DNA from: Paracoccus marcusii
GTDB lineage: Bacteria > Pseudomonadota > Alphaproteobacteria > Rhodobacterales > Rhodobacteraceae
DNA: 64,000 nt
Direction of reading: 5' to 3'
Assembly (NCBI RefSeq): GCF_028621715.1
Contig: NZ_CP117466.1
Location: 2,120,501 to 2,184,500 of the forward strand
Position numbers and translations under genes: made by a program. Numbering within the stretch: the first letter of the stretch is position 1; each line of letters starts with the position of its first letter. The notes beneath the pieces are model-generated. The model did no database searches and was not told the DNA's origin. It worked only from the letters and a program-made list of their open reading frames with translations. Shown here piece by piece: positions 8,238 to 16,995 of the stretch.

Positions 8238-9425
8238 TCAGCCCTGCAGGGCCAAATGACGTTCGCGGCGCAGCACCCAGGTGATTGCCAGCAGCCCGCC
8301 CAGGGCGGAGGCGCACATGATCGCCAGCAGGGGCGTGGCGCCGCTGCCCGGTTGCAGCAGTGCGCCCGCCAGCGCCGAAAGCGCTGCGCCACCGGCCACG
8401 GCCAGGGCGCCGCCCAGGCCCGACGCGGTCCCGGCCAGTTCGGGGCGCACGCTCATCATGCCGGCATTGGCGTTGGGCAGGACCATGCCGTTGCCCAGCC
8501 CCATCAGCGCGATGGCGCCGAAGAAGACAAGCGGGTGCACAACGCCCGACAGGTCGACCAGCAGCGCGGCCGACAGCGCGACGAGGCAAATGACCGCGCC
8601 GATCAGGATCATCCGGTTCAGGCCCATGACCGGAGAGAAGCGCGCGGACAGGAAGTTGCCCAGCAGATACCCGATCGAGGGCGCCGCGAACCAGTAGCCC
8701 ACTTGGGCGGGGGTCAGGCCGAAGACCTGTTCCCCGACGAAGGGCGCGCCGCCCAGATAGGCGAAGAACGCCCCCGACGACAGGGTCGCGGCCAGGCAAT
8801 AGCCCCAGAACCGATGCGATCGGGCAAGGATCGGATAGTTGACCATCTGGGCGCGCAGGCTCATCCCGCCGCCACGGACGGTCTCGCCCATGTCGCGATA
8901 GGCCAGCGCCAGGACGGCGATGCCCAGAAGGCCCATGACGGCGAAGTTGGCCTGCCAGCCGAACAGCTCGTCCAGGACGCCACCGAAGACCGGGGCCATC
9001 ATCGGCACGACGGCCATGCCCATCGTGACGTAGCCCAGCATCGAGGCAGCGCGATCGCCGTCATAGAGGTCGCGGATCACGGCGCGGGGGACCAGCATAC
9101 AGACGGTGATGACCGACTGTGCCAGCCGGAAGACAAGGAAGGTGGTGGCCGTGGTCGCCAGCAGCGTGCCGACGGTCGCCAGCAGGAAGCCGATCAGCCC
9201 CCAGATGACCACGGGCCGGCGGCCAAAGCGGTCGCTGAGCGGGCCGCCCAGCAGCTGAAGGACCGCGCTGGCCCCGATATAGGCCGAGACCGACAGCTGC
9301 ATCACGCCGTAATCGACCTGGAAATCGCGCGCCATGCCGGGCAGCGAGGGCAGGAACACGTTCATCGACAGCGCGGACACCCCGGACAGGGCGACAAGGG
9401 TCAGAAGATGGGGGGGGGTGCGCAT
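8238..9425 (-). CDS. Bcr/CflA-type MFS multidrug exporter
   Basis: The 395-residue protein has twelve predicted hydrophobic segments. The cytoplasmic loop motif GGPLSDRFGRRPVVIWG (about residues 60-76) is diagnostic of the DHA1 drug:H+ antiporter group, and the N-terminal LPSLPGMARDF region matches Bcr/CflA members. These export drugs such as bicyclomycin and sulfonamides; the substrate here cannot be deduced. It is about 60 bp upstream of the scfR-type gene on the same strand. A dispersed hairpin repeat lies upstream. Confidence 0.9.
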   Translation of the reverse strand: MRTPPHLLTLVALSGVSALSMNVFLPSLPGMARDFQVDYGVMQLSVSAYIGASAVLQLLGGPLSDRFGRRPVVIWGLIGFLLATVGTLLATTATTFLVFRLAQSVITVCMLVPRAVIRDLYDGDRAASMLGYVTMGMAVVPMMAPVFGGVLDELFGWQANFAVMGLLGIAVLALAYRDMGETVRGGGMSLRAQMVNYPILARSHRFWGYCLAATLSSGAFFAYLGGAPFVGEQVFGLTPAQVGYWFAAPSIGYLLGNFLSARFSPVMGLNRMILIGAVICLVALSAALLVDLSGVVHPLVFFGAIALMGLGNGMVLPNANAGMMSVRPELAGTASGLGGALAVAGGAALSALAGALLQPGSGATPLLAIMCASALGGLLAITWVLRRERHLALQG

Positions 9426-9514
9426 GGTCGGACCTTTCGAGGGGCGGAATGCACGATCTGCAAAACCTCCGCGCGAAATCCATAGCGCGGCTGCGGGGGG
9501 ATGCGCCAGATGGA

Positions 9515-9560
9515 TTGCGTCCCGCGCAGCGAGCCGGGGGGCCTGCCCCCCGGACCCCCC
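9515..9560. repeat. Dispersed intergenic hairpin repeat, copy 2
   Basis: TTGCGTCCCGCG (9515-9526) is followed by CCGGGGGGC (9534-9542), a two-base loop, GCCCCCCGG (9545-9553) and ACCCCCC. This is the same composite as at 261-308 and 32534-32576, again 40-50 bp beyond a minus-strand stop codon. Further GC-rich dyads extend to about 9597. Confidence 0.85.
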
Positions 9561-9599
9561 GCCGGCGGGGGCGGCGCCCCCTCCGGGCCACCCCCGCGA

Positions 9600-9950
9600 T
9601 CAGCCGAAGTCGTGGAAGATGAACCAGGCGCCGAGGCAGATCAGGGAGAAGCCCACGCCGTGCTGCCAACCGATCCGTTCGCCCAGATAGACCCAAGAGA
9701 AGATCGCGAAGACCGAGAGGCTGATGACCTCTTGGATGGTCTTGAGCTGGGCGGCGCTGAAATAGCCGTAACCGATGCGGTTCGCGGGCACCTGCATCAG
9801 GTATTCGAAGAAGGCGATGCCCCAGCTGATGAAGATCACCGTCACCAGGGGGGCGGTCTTGAACTTGAGGTGGCCGTACCACGCGACGGTCATGAAGATG
9901 TTCGAGGCCAGCAGCAGGCCGATCGTTGCGACGGGAACCGGCAGGGTCAT
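9600..9950 (-). CDS. DMT-superfamily membrane protein, DUF486 family
   Basis: The 116-residue protein has four hydrophobic segments and matches the small DUF486 group (N-terminus TIGLLLASNIFMTVAWYGHL, middle QEVISLSVFAIFSWVYLGE, C-terminus GAWFIFHDFG). These are drug/metabolite transporter-like proteins of unknown substrate. The start at ATG 9950 is chosen because it gives the usual family length. It lies 4 bp after the dnaB stop on the same strand and is probably translated from the dnaB transcript. Confidence 0.88.
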   Translation of the reverse strand: MTLPVPVATIGLLLASNIFMTVAWYGHLKFKTAPLVTVIFISWGIAFFEYLMQVPANRIGYGYFSAAQLKTIQEVISLSVFAIFSWVYLGERIGWQHGVGFSLICLGAWFIFHDFG

Positions 9951-9954
9951 CGGA

Positions 9955-11457
9955 TCAGTCCCACTGGCTCTGGCGGTCGCGGGCAAGGTTGCCGAAGCGG
10001 GTGAACTGGCCCTCGAAGGCCAGCTCGACCGTGCCGATGGGACCGTGGCGCTGCTTGCCCAGGATCACCTCGGCCTTGCCATGGACGTTCTCCATCACCT
10101 GCTGCCAGCGGGCCATCGCGTCCAGGTCGCTGTCCGAAGGCTTTTCGCGTTCCTTGTAGTATTCCTCGCGGAACACGAACATCACGATGTCGGCGTCCTG
10201 CTCGATCGAGCCGGATTCGCGCAGGTCCGACAGCTGCGGGCGCTTGTCCTCGCGGTTCTCGACCTGGCGCGACAGCTGGGACAGGGCGATGACGGGGATG
10301 TTCAGCTCCTTGGCCACGGCCTTGAGGCCCTGGGTGATCTCGGACACCTCGTTCACGCGGCTGTCCTTGGCGGTCGCGGCCTTCAAGAGCTGAAGGTAGT
10401 CCACGATCAGCACGTCCAGCCCATGCGTGCGCTTCAGCTTGCGGGCGCGGGCGGCCAGCTGGTTGATGGGCAGGGCGGGCGTGTCGTCGATGAACAGTGG
10501 ACAGTTCTGCAGCGCATGCGCGGCCTCGACGAAGCGGCGGAATTCGCCCTCGTCCATGTTGCCGCTGCGGATGCGCTCGGACGGCACCTCGGCGGCCTCG
10601 GACAGGATGCGGGCGGCCAGCTGTTCGGCCGACATCTCGAGGCTGAAGAAACCGACGACGCCGCCCTCGATCGAGCCCTGGGTGCCATCGGGCTTTTCGC
10701 CCAGCTTGTGCGATTTGGCGATGTTGAAGGCGATGTTGGTCGCCAGCGCGGTCTTGCCCATCGACGGGCGGCCGGCCAGGATGATCAGGTCCGAATTGTT
10801 CAGACCGCCCATCTTGCCGTCCAGGTCGATCAGCCCCGTGGAAATCCCCGACAGCTTGCCGTCGCGCTGATAGGCGGCGTTGGCCACCTGAACCGCGCCG
10901 GTCACGGCCTTGAGGAAGGACTGGAACCCGCGTTCGGCCACCCCGGCCTCACCCAGCTTGTAGAGCGTCTGTTCCGCGGCCTTGATCTGCTCCTCGGCGT
11001 CATCGCCGACCTCGACGGTGGCGGCGCGGGCGGCGATGTCCTGGCCCAGGGTCATCAACTCGCGCCGCAGGGCGAATTCGCGGATCATCTGGGCATAGTC
11101 GCGCGCGGCATAGGCGCTGATCGCCGCCGCCGCCATGCGGGCCAGATAGGCCGGGCCGCCCAGTTCCTTCAGGCCGTCGTCGTTCTCAAGGAAGGCCTTG
11201 ATCGTGACGGGGCTGGCCAGCGCGTTGCGGCGGATGCGTTCGGCGCAGATGTCGAAGATGCGGGCATGGACCGGGTGATAGAAATGGTCCGACTTGATGA
11301 TCTGGCTGACCCGGTCGAACACGTCATTGTTGGTCAGCAGCGCGCCCAGCAACTGCTGCTCCGCCTCAAGCGAAAAGGGGATGGCCTGCTTGTCCTCGGG
11401 CCCGTCGGCCTGTCCGGGAACGATGAAATGCGCGCTGGTGACGGTGAGAGTGCTCAT
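9955..11457 (-). CDS. dnaB: Replicative DNA helicase DnaB
   Basis: The 500-residue hexameric helicase unwinds DNA at the replication fork. The N-terminal DnaB domain (about 25-130) contains EAEQQLLGALLTNNDVFD. The RecA-like domain has Walker A GRPSMGKTALA, Walker B DVLIVDYLQLL, the LSQLSRQVENR segment and the arginine-finger region DLRESGSIEQDADIV. Length is normal and no intein is present. It is followed closely by the DUF486 gene and preceded by the pyrE terminator. Confidence 0.98.
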   Translation of the reverse strand: MSTLTVTSAHFIVPGQADGPEDKQAIPFSLEAEQQLLGALLTNNDVFDRVSQIIKSDHFYHPVHARIFDICAERIRRNALASPVTIKAFLENDDGLKELGGPAYLARMAAAAISAYAARDYAQMIREFALRRELMTLGQDIAARAATVEVGDDAEEQIKAAEQTLYKLGEAGVAERGFQSFLKAVTGAVQVANAAYQRDGKLSGISTGLIDLDGKMGGLNNSDLIILAGRPSMGKTALATNIAFNIAKSHKLGEKPDGTQGSIEGGVVGFFSLEMSAEQLAARILSEAAEVPSERIRSGNMDEGEFRRFVEAAHALQNCPLFIDDTPALPINQLAARARKLKRTHGLDVLIVDYLQLLKAATAKDSRVNEVSEITQGLKAVAKELNIPVIALSQLSRQVENREDKRPQLSDLRESGSIEQDADIVMFVFREEYYKEREKPSDSDLDAMARWQQVMENVHGKAEVILGKQRHGPIGTVELAFEGQFTRFGNLARDRQSQWD

Positions 11458-11501
11458 GGTCTGCCTGCCCCTTCGTTGGTTGCGGTCCAGATTAAACCGA
11501 A

Positions 11502-11530
11502 GCGGCCGGCCGCGTCATGGGGCCGGCCGC
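11502..11530 (-). terminator. Strong hairpin downstream of pyrE
   Basis: A perfect 10-bp dyad, GCGGCCGGCC (11502-11511) and GGCCGGCCGC (11521-11530), sits between the pyrE stop and dnaB. On the minus strand it is followed by TTCGGTTTAATC, a weak U-tract. It is probably the pyrCE operon terminator. Confidence 0.6.
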
Positions 11531-11553
11531 AGTTTGTTGGGGATAACCCCGGA

Positions 11554-12225
11554 TCAGCCGTTTGCCGCCTGCCATGCGCGGGGGTCGGTCAGGAAGGCCT
11601 CGACCTCGGTCAGGGTCGCGTCGTCGAAGGCCCCCTGGGCGCGGGCCTCGGCCAGGACGTCCCACCAGGTGCACAGGTGATGCAGCGCCACGCCGTGATC
11701 GGCCAGCCGCTGCGTGGTCTCCGGGAAGATGCCATAGTAGAAGATCACCGCCGTATGCGCGCAGGTCGCGCCCGTCTCGCGGATTGCGTCGACAAAGGAC
11801 AGCTTGCTGCCGCCATCGGTGGTCAGATCCTCGACCAGGAGGACCCGCTGGCCCTCGGTCATCACGCCCTCGATCCGGGCGTTGCGGCCGTAACCCTTGG
11901 GCTTCTTGCGCACATAGGTCATGGGCAGGCCCAAGCGTTCGGCGACCAGCGCGCCGAAGGGGATGCCCGCGGTCTCACCGCCCGCGACGTTGTCGAAGGC
12001 CTCGAAGCCCGCGTCGCGCATGACGGTCGCTGCCATGAAATCCATCAGCGTGGCGCGGACGCGCGGAAAGCTGATGATGCGGCGGCAATCAACATAGGTC
12101 GGCCCCTTGAGACCGGACGCATAGGTAAAGGGCTGGGCCGCGTTGAAATCGACGGCCTTGATTTCCAGCAGCATCCGGGCGGTCAGGCGGGCGATCTCGT
12201 CGCGCGCGGGAAAGGTCAGGCTCAT
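11554..12225 (-). CDS. pyrE: Orotate phosphoribosyltransferase
   Basis: The 223-residue enzyme makes OMP from orotate and PRPP in de novo pyrimidine synthesis. The PRPP-binding signature is [17 protein letters not shown] (about residues 122-138), with the catalytic loop [17 protein letters not shown] before it. The start at 12225 overlaps the pyrC stop by ATGA, so translation is coupled. The length is slightly above the E. coli enzyme, as is common in Rhodobacterales. Confidence 0.96.
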   Translation of the reverse strand: MSLTFPARDEIARLTARMLLEIKAVDFNAAQPFTYASGLKGPTYVDCRRIISFPRVRATLMDFMAATVMRDAGFEAFDNVAGGETAGIPFGALVAERLGLPMTYVRKKPKGYGRNARIEGVMTEGQRVLLVEDLTTDGGSKLSFVDAIRETGATCAHTAVIFYYGIFPETTQRLADHGVALHHLCTWWDVLAEARAQGAFDDATLTEVEAFLTDPRAWQAANG

Positions 12226-13265
12226 TGGTCCTCCAGATGCCAGAACAGCGGGAAACCGGGGTCGAAGACGGTGACGGTCTCGTCGCCCGCGGTGATCTGC
12301 GCCGGATAGTCGACGGCCGTGTCGCGGCGCGTCAGGGTGATGCGGTCCTCGTTCGGCGCCATGCGATAGAAGGCTGCGCCGTTCAGGCTGGTGAAGGCCT
12401 CCAGCCGGTCCAGCGCACCGTCGTCCTGGAACACCTGCGCCAGGATCGACATGGTGTTCGGCGCCGTGAAGCAGCCCGCGCAGCCGCAGGGCTGCAGCTT
12501 CGCCGCGTCTGTGTGCGGCGCGCTGTCGGTGCCCAGGAAGAACCGCGCATCTCCGCTGGTCGCGGCCTCGCGCAGCGCCAGGCGGTGGGATTCGCGCTTT
12601 GCGACCGGCAGGCAGTAGTAATGCGGCCGGATGCCCCCCGCCAGGATGGCATTGCGGTTGATGACCAGATGATGCGTCGTGATCGTCGCGCCCAGGTCGT
12701 CGCCGCCCGCGCGGGCGTAATCGACGCCCTGCGAGGTCGTGATATGCTCCATCACAACGCGCAACCCCGGCGTACGGCGGCGCAGCGGGTCCAGGACCGT
12801 GTCGATGAACACGGCCTCGCGGTCGAAGATATCGACGGACGGGTCGGTGACCTCTCCGTGCACGCACAGCGTCACGCCGGCCTCGGCCATCGCCTCCAGC
12901 ACGGGCTGGACGCGGTCGAAATCGGTCACGCCCGATGCGCTGTTCGTGGTGGCGCCCGCCGGATACAGCTTGACCGCGCGGATGATCCCGTCACGGAACG
13001 CGCCCACGACATCGGCCGCATCCGTCGTGTCGGTCAGGTACAGCACCATCTGCGGGTCCAGCGCGGCACCCTGGGGCAGGGCGGCGCGGATGCGGTCGCG
13101 ATAGGCGGCAGCCTGGGCGCCGGTCGTGACCGGCGGCACCAGATTGGGCATGATGATCGCGCGGCCGAATTGCGCGGAATGCGGCGCGACCGCGGCCAGC
13201 ATCGCGCCGTCGCGCAGATGCAGGTGCCAGTCGTCCGGGCGGCGAAGGGTCAGCGTCTGTGTCAT
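12222..13265 (-). CDS. pyrC: Dihydroorotase, class II (PyrC type)
   Basis: The 347-residue zinc hydrolase converts carbamoyl-aspartate to dihydroorotate. Metal ligands are visible in [10 protein letters not shown] (HxH, residues 13-15) and in the later histidines of LCVHGE and [19 protein letters not shown]; the substrate loop near GTDSAPH is also present. Length equals the E. coli PyrC class. It is the first gene of a pyrC-pyrE unit with a 4-bp overlap. The start at 13265 ([17 protein letters not shown]) matches the family. Confidence 0.96.
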   Translation of the reverse strand: MTQTLTLRRPDDWHLHLRDGAMLAAVAPHSAQFGRAIIMPNLVPPVTTGAQAAAYRDRIRAALPQGAALDPQMVLYLTDTTDAADVVGAFRDGIIRAVKLYPAGATTNSASGVTDFDRVQPVLEAMAEAGVTLCVHGEVTDPSVDIFDREAVFIDTVLDPLRRRTPGLRVVMEHITTSQGVDYARAGGDDLGATITTHHLVINRNAILAGGIRPHYYCLPVAKRESHRLALREAATSGDARFFLGTDSAPHTDAAKLQPCGCAGCFTAPNTMSILAQVFQDDGALDRLEAFTSLNGAAFYRMAPNEDRITLTRRDTAVDYPAQITAGDETVTVFDPGFPLFWHLEDQ

Positions 13266-13422
13266 GAGGCTGCCTCTAACCACGGCAGCACCGTCTTGCC
13301 AAGCAGCCGCGTTCAGATTTCGGGAACCCTGTCCGAAAGTCGCGGTTGAGTGTCTGCGCCATGGGGCGCAATGTGGCTTTGCCGGGCAGTTCCTGTGATG
13401 GCAGCCGAAAGGACCCTCGCCG

Positions 13423-13740
13423 ATGAACCCGATGATGCCGATGATTCTTCCCGCAGCCCAGGCCCGGCTTGCGTCCCAGTTCGCGCGGATCGCGATCGAA
13501 TCGAACATGGTGATCGGGCTGCGCATGGCGGGGATGATGGGCCTGATGGTCCAGGCCCCCGGAGAGCCGTTCCGCATGGTCGCCGAAAAGCAGGCTGCGG
13601 TATCGGAATCGCTGTTCGCGATGGCCAGCGCCGGGATGCGTGGGCACAGCGCCGAACGCATGCTGTCGGCCGGCATGCGTCCCTATGCCCGTCGGACCCG
13701 CGCGAATTCCCGGCGCCTATCCGCGGTCAAGGCCGGCTGA
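13423..13740 (+). CDS. Hypothetical small Met/Ala-rich protein
   Basis: The 105-residue protein is rich in Met, Ala and Arg, with a helical, phasin-like composition ([20 protein letters not shown], then [20 protein letters not shown]) and a basic C-terminus. AAAGGA precedes the ATG at 13423 by a good distance. I recognise no catalytic motif. Similar short helical proteins are often annotated only as hypothetical in Paracoccaceae. It is divergent from pyrC and just upstream of an SDR gene. Confidence 0.65.
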   Translation: MNPMMPMILPAAQARLASQFARIAIESNMVIGLRMAGMMGLMVQAPGEPFRMVAEKQAAVSESLFAMASAGMRGHSAERMLSAGMRPYARRTRANSRRLSAVKAG

Positions 13741-13803
13741 GGCGGAACAAGCCGTGCATCCGCCCCGTTGGTCCATGACGCAACATCGGGATGGAGCGGG
13801 CGG

Positions 13804-14556
13804 ATGAAGACGGCACTGATCACCGGCGGCGCACAGGGCATCGGCAGGGGCATCGTCACCCGCCTGCGGTCCGACGGCTGGCGCGTCGCGGTCTTTGATC
13901 TAGATGCAGAGGCGCTGGACGAGATCGGCGCGGCCGATCCCGGCCTGTTGGCCCTGCCCATCGATGTCGGCGACGAACGGCAGGTGGCGCAGGGAATGCT
14001 GGCCCTGCATGGCTGGCTGACGGGGGCAGGGCTGAACCTTGTGGTGTCGAATGCGGGTATCGCCGACCCGGTCAGCGGCCCCATCGAGGATCTGAGCCTT
14101 GAGGACTGGCAGCGGTGGCAGGACAGCCACGTGACCGGGGCCTTTCTGGTGATCCGCGCGACGGTGCCCCTGCTGCGTCAGGCGCGGGGCAGCATCGTCA
14201 CGATGGCATCGACCCGTGCGCTGCAATCGGAACCCGACACAGAGGCCTATGCCGCGGCCAAGGGCGCACTGGTCGCGATGACCCATGCGCTGGCGGTCAG
14301 CTTAGGGCCCAAGGTGCGCGCGAACTGCATCCTGCCCGGCTGGATCGACACAGGGCCGTGGCAGAAGGCCGCGAACCGCAGCGATGCGGACCATTCCGAC
14401 GCCGACCGCAATCAGCATCCCGTGGGCCGCGTCGGCCGGGTCGAAGATATCGCCGGGCTGGTCGCGTGGCTGGCCTCGGACGAGGCCGGGTTCGTGACGG
14501 GCCAACGCTTTGTCGTCGATGGCGGCATGACGGTGCGGATGATCTATGCCGACTGA
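13804..14556 (+). CDS. SDR-family oxidoreductase
   Basis: The 250-residue classical SDR has cofactor motif TGGAQGIGRG at residues 7-16, SNAGIAD, the serine-containing strand IVTMAST and active-site YAAAKGALV (YxxxK). The C-terminal VTGQRFVVDGGM is typical of FabG-like NAD(P)-dependent dehydrogenases. Substrate is unknown. The start at ATG 13804 immediately precedes the first beta strand as usual. It ends about 20 bp before a shared bidirectional terminator facing gap. Confidence 0.9.
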   Translation: MKTALITGGAQGIGRGIVTRLRSDGWRVAVFDLDAEALDEIGAADPGLLALPIDVGDERQVAQGMLALHGWLTGAGLNLVVSNAGIADPVSGPIEDLSLEDWQRWQDSHVTGAFLVIRATVPLLRQARGSIVTMASTRALQSEPDTEAYAAAKGALVAMTHALAVSLGPKVRANCILPGWIDTGPWQKAANRSDADHSDADRNQHPVGRVGRVEDIAGLVAWLASDEAGFVTGQRFVVDGGMTVRMIYAD

Positions 14557-14576
14557 ATGTGACGTCTTGCCATGAA

Positions 14577-14601
14577 AAAGGGCCCCGCAACGGGGCCCTT
14601 T
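14577..14601. terminator. Bidirectional terminator between the SDR gene and gap
   Basis: AAAGGGCCCCG-caa-CGGGGCCCTTT is an 11-bp perfect stem with A/T flanks on both sides. It can end the plus-strand SDR transcript and the minus-strand gap transcript. Confidence 0.85.
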
Positions 14602-14621
14602 CCTTTGGCACGGCGGGGGTG

Positions 14622-15623
14622 TCAGATCAGCTTGCCCATCGCCACGGCCGTGTCCGACATGCGGTTCGAGAAGCCCCATTCGTTGTCGTACCAGGTCAGG
14701 ATGCGGACCATGCGGCCCTCCATGACCTTGGTCTGGTCCATGTGGAAGATCGACGAATGCGGGTCGTGGTTGAAGTCGGACGACACCAGCGATTCCTCGG
14801 TATAGCCCAGGACGCCCTTCAGCGGGCCGTCGGCGGCCGCCTTGATGGCGCCGTTGATCTCGGCGACCGAGGTGTCGCGGCTGGCCTCGAACACCAGGTC
14901 CACGACCGAGACGTTGGGCGTCGGCACGCGGATGGCCACGCCGTCCAACTTGCCCTTCAGTTCCGGCAGGACCAGGCCCACGGCCTTGGCGGCCCCGGTC
15001 GAGGTCGGGATCATCGACAGCGCCGCGGCGCGGGCGCGGTACAGGTCCTTGTGCATCGTGTCCAGCGTCGGCTGATCGCCGGTATAGCTGTGGATCGTGG
15101 TCATGAACCCGCGGTCGATGCCGATCGTGTCGTTCAGGACCTTCGCCACCGGCGACAGGCAGTTCGTCGTGCAGCTGGCGTTCGAGACGACCAGGTCGTC
15201 CTTGGTCAGCGTGTCGTGGTTCACGCCATAGACGATGGTCTTGTCCGCGTTCTCGCCCGGGGCCGAGATCAGGACGCGCTTGGCACCGGTGGACAGATGC
15301 GCCTGTACCTTCTCCTTGGAGGTGAACAGGCCCGTGCATTCCATGATCACGTCGACATCGCTCCAGGGCAGTTCGGCCGGGTTGCGGATCGCGGTGACCT
15401 TGATCGGGCCGCGGCCCACGTCGATGCTGTCGCCCGACACCGTGACCTGTGCCGGAAAGCGTCCGTGAACGCTGTCATAGCGCAGCAGGTGGGCGTTGGT
15501 CTCGACCGGGCCAAGATCGTTGATGGCGACGACCTCGATATCGGTGCGGCCCGATTCGATGATTGCGCGCAGGACGTTGCGACCGATCCGGCCGAAGCCG
15601 TTGATGGCGACCTTGACTGCCAT
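14622..15623 (-). CDS. gap: Glyceraldehyde-3-phosphate dehydrogenase, type I
   Basis: The 333-residue enzyme makes 1,3-bisphosphoglycerate in glycolysis or runs in reverse in gluconeogenesis. The NAD motif [14 protein letters not shown] is at residues 6-19. The catalytic cysteine lies in [12 protein letters not shown] (about residues 150-161), and the C-terminus has [12 protein letters not shown]. The start at 15623 follows AGAGGG. A 47-residue membrane peptide gene lies directly upstream on the same strand, and a bidirectional terminator lies downstream. Confidence 0.97.
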   Translation of the reverse strand: MAVKVAINGFGRIGRNVLRAIIESGRTDIEVVAINDLGPVETNAHLLRYDSVHGRFPAQVTVSGDSIDVGRGPIKVTAIRNPAELPWSDVDVIMECTGLFTSKEKVQAHLSTGAKRVLISAPGENADKTIVYGVNHDTLTKDDLVVSNASCTTNCLSPVAKVLNDTIGIDRGFMTTIHSYTGDQPTLDTMHKDLYRARAAALSMIPTSTGAAKAVGLVLPELKGKLDGVAIRVPTPNVSVVDLVFEASRDTSVAEINGAIKAAADGPLKGVLGYTEESLVSSDFNHDPHSSIFHMDQTKVMEGRMVRILTWYDNEWGFSNRMSDTAVAMGKLI

Positions 15624-15714
15624 GGGTATCCCTCTCGAGCAGGTGATGGTTGCCCGTGGTGTAGCGTGGCGGCAGGGGCGATGCAAATGCCGAAACGGGC
15701 AGCAGCCCCGCCCG

Positions 15715-15858
15715 TCAGCGCCAGAAGCTGAGATACTCTATCAACCGATCCATCGCCCGCGCGGCCATCAGCGGCAGGTGTCCGTCCAGCCACACATGGT
15801 CCACGGCAAAGGCCGCGGCGATCAGCAGCAGCAGGGCAATCGCGATCTGGTTGGTCAT
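15715..15858 (-). CDS. 47-residue single-span membrane protein upstream of gap
   Basis: A complete small reading frame begins at ATG 15858, with GGAGGCGC properly spaced upstream, and ends at TGA 15715. It encodes [20 protein letters not shown], then [16 protein letters not shown] and [11 protein letters not shown]: one hydrophobic helix (residues 4-19) followed by a short amphipathic tail. It lies about 90 bp upstream of gap on the same strand and could be co-transcribed. I believe similar short proteins sit beside gap in other Rhodobacterales, but this is recollection. Function is unknown. Confidence 0.7.
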   Translation of the reverse strand: MTNQIAIALLLLIAAAFAVDHVWLDGHLPLMAARAMDRLIEYLSFWR

Positions 15859-15911
15859 CTGCGCCTCCGGTCGCCGGGGTTATCGCGCGGGGACCTGCCC
15901 GCGCCAAGACC

Positions 15912-16937
15912 CTATTCGTCGTCCTGCGGCATCTTCAGGGTCAGCTGACCCGCCTCCTGCAGGCGGCGGATCGCGCTGATGACCTCGGTCATTGCCTCCT
16001 CGACATCCTTGGGGCGGGGCTTGCCCAAGGCCTCCCGCTCTTCTCGCAGGCCGTCGGACATGCGCTGCGACAGGTTCGACAGGATGAATTCCGCGGCAGC
16101 CGCATCGGCCTCGGCCGGCGCGGCCAGGGCGCGGACCAGCGTGGTCTGATCCAGTTCGCGGACGATCTTGGGCACCTCGCGAGGTTCGATCCGGGTGGGG
16201 ATATGGGCAAAGATGAAGATCGCCTTGCGAACGCCATCCGCGAATTCCATGTCGCGTTCGTCCAGCGCGCCCAGCACGTCATCGCGCAGATCGGCAGTGG
16301 CAAAGTTCAGGATCGCGCCCATGCGGTCGCAGGCCGGCGTGGCGATGGCGGGCTTGGGCAGCGCCTCGGCCGCCTGCAGCAGCACCAGCCCGACCCGGCG
16401 CAGCGCCGCGGGCGTCACGCCCGAGGTCATCGACATCGCCTGCGCCACCACGCGAGCCCGGTCGCGGGGCAGGGCGATGAAGGTGGCCGATGCCGCCTCG
16501 ACCGGCAGCTTGGACAGCATCAGCGCCACCAGTTCGACGGATTCGGCATTCGCCAGCGCGATCAGGGATTCCTTGGGGAGGTTGCACAGGCGTACCCAGG
16601 GGTCGGACTGCCCGGTAATCGCCGCGGTGCGCCGCAGGGCGTCAGAACTGTCGTCCGACAACCGTGCGCCCAGCATGGCAAGCGTGCCGTCCAGATCGCC
16701 CGGAAAGGTGACGCCGACCGATTCCAGCCGGTCGCAGAATTCGGTGATGACGGCGTCGCGGGTGTTGCGGTCGATCAGCTCCATCCCCGCCATCTCCTGC
16801 GCCAGCAGGGTCTGGGCATTGGGATTCAGGCGGTCCAGTCCCGCGACCTCGTCATCGTCCAGCAGAAGGCGCACGATCACCGCCGCCTTCTGCCGCTGGT
16901 TCAGCCCTGTCTGGCCCGTCATCGCCGCCTCCGTCAT
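15912..16937 (-). CDS. FliG-like flagellar motor switch protein (orphan)
   Basis: The 341-residue protein has FliG-like architecture. The N-terminal domain contains QRQKAAVIVRLLL, the middle armadillo domain has DPWVRLCNLPKESLIALANA, and the C-terminal region reads FADGVRKAIFIFAHIPTRIE, DQTTLVRALAAP and ILSNLSQRMSDGLREE. FliG couples MotA to rotor torque. No other flagellar gene is visible nearby and identity to canonical FliG looks modest, so this may be an orphan or repurposed switch protein. Starts at 16937 and 16922 are both plausible. Confidence 0.85.
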   Translation of the reverse strand: MTEAAMTGQTGLNQRQKAAVIVRLLLDDDEVAGLDRLNPNAQTLLAQEMAGMELIDRNTRDAVITEFCDRLESVGVTFPGDLDGTLAMLGARLSDDSSDALRRTAAITGQSDPWVRLCNLPKESLIALANAESVELVALMLSKLPVEAASATFIALPRDRARVVAQAMSMTSGVTPAALRRVGLVLLQAAEALPKPAIATPACDRMGAILNFATADLRDDVLGALDERDMEFADGVRKAIFIFAHIPTRIEPREVPKIVRELDQTTLVRALAAPAEADAAAAEFILSNLSQRMSDGLREEREALGKPRPKDVEEAMTEVISAIRRLQEAGQLTLKMPQDDE

Positions 16938-16995
16938 CGCATCCGACGGCAGATTGCCACGACAGCCTTAACGCAAGGTTGACGGCGACCCGAAA

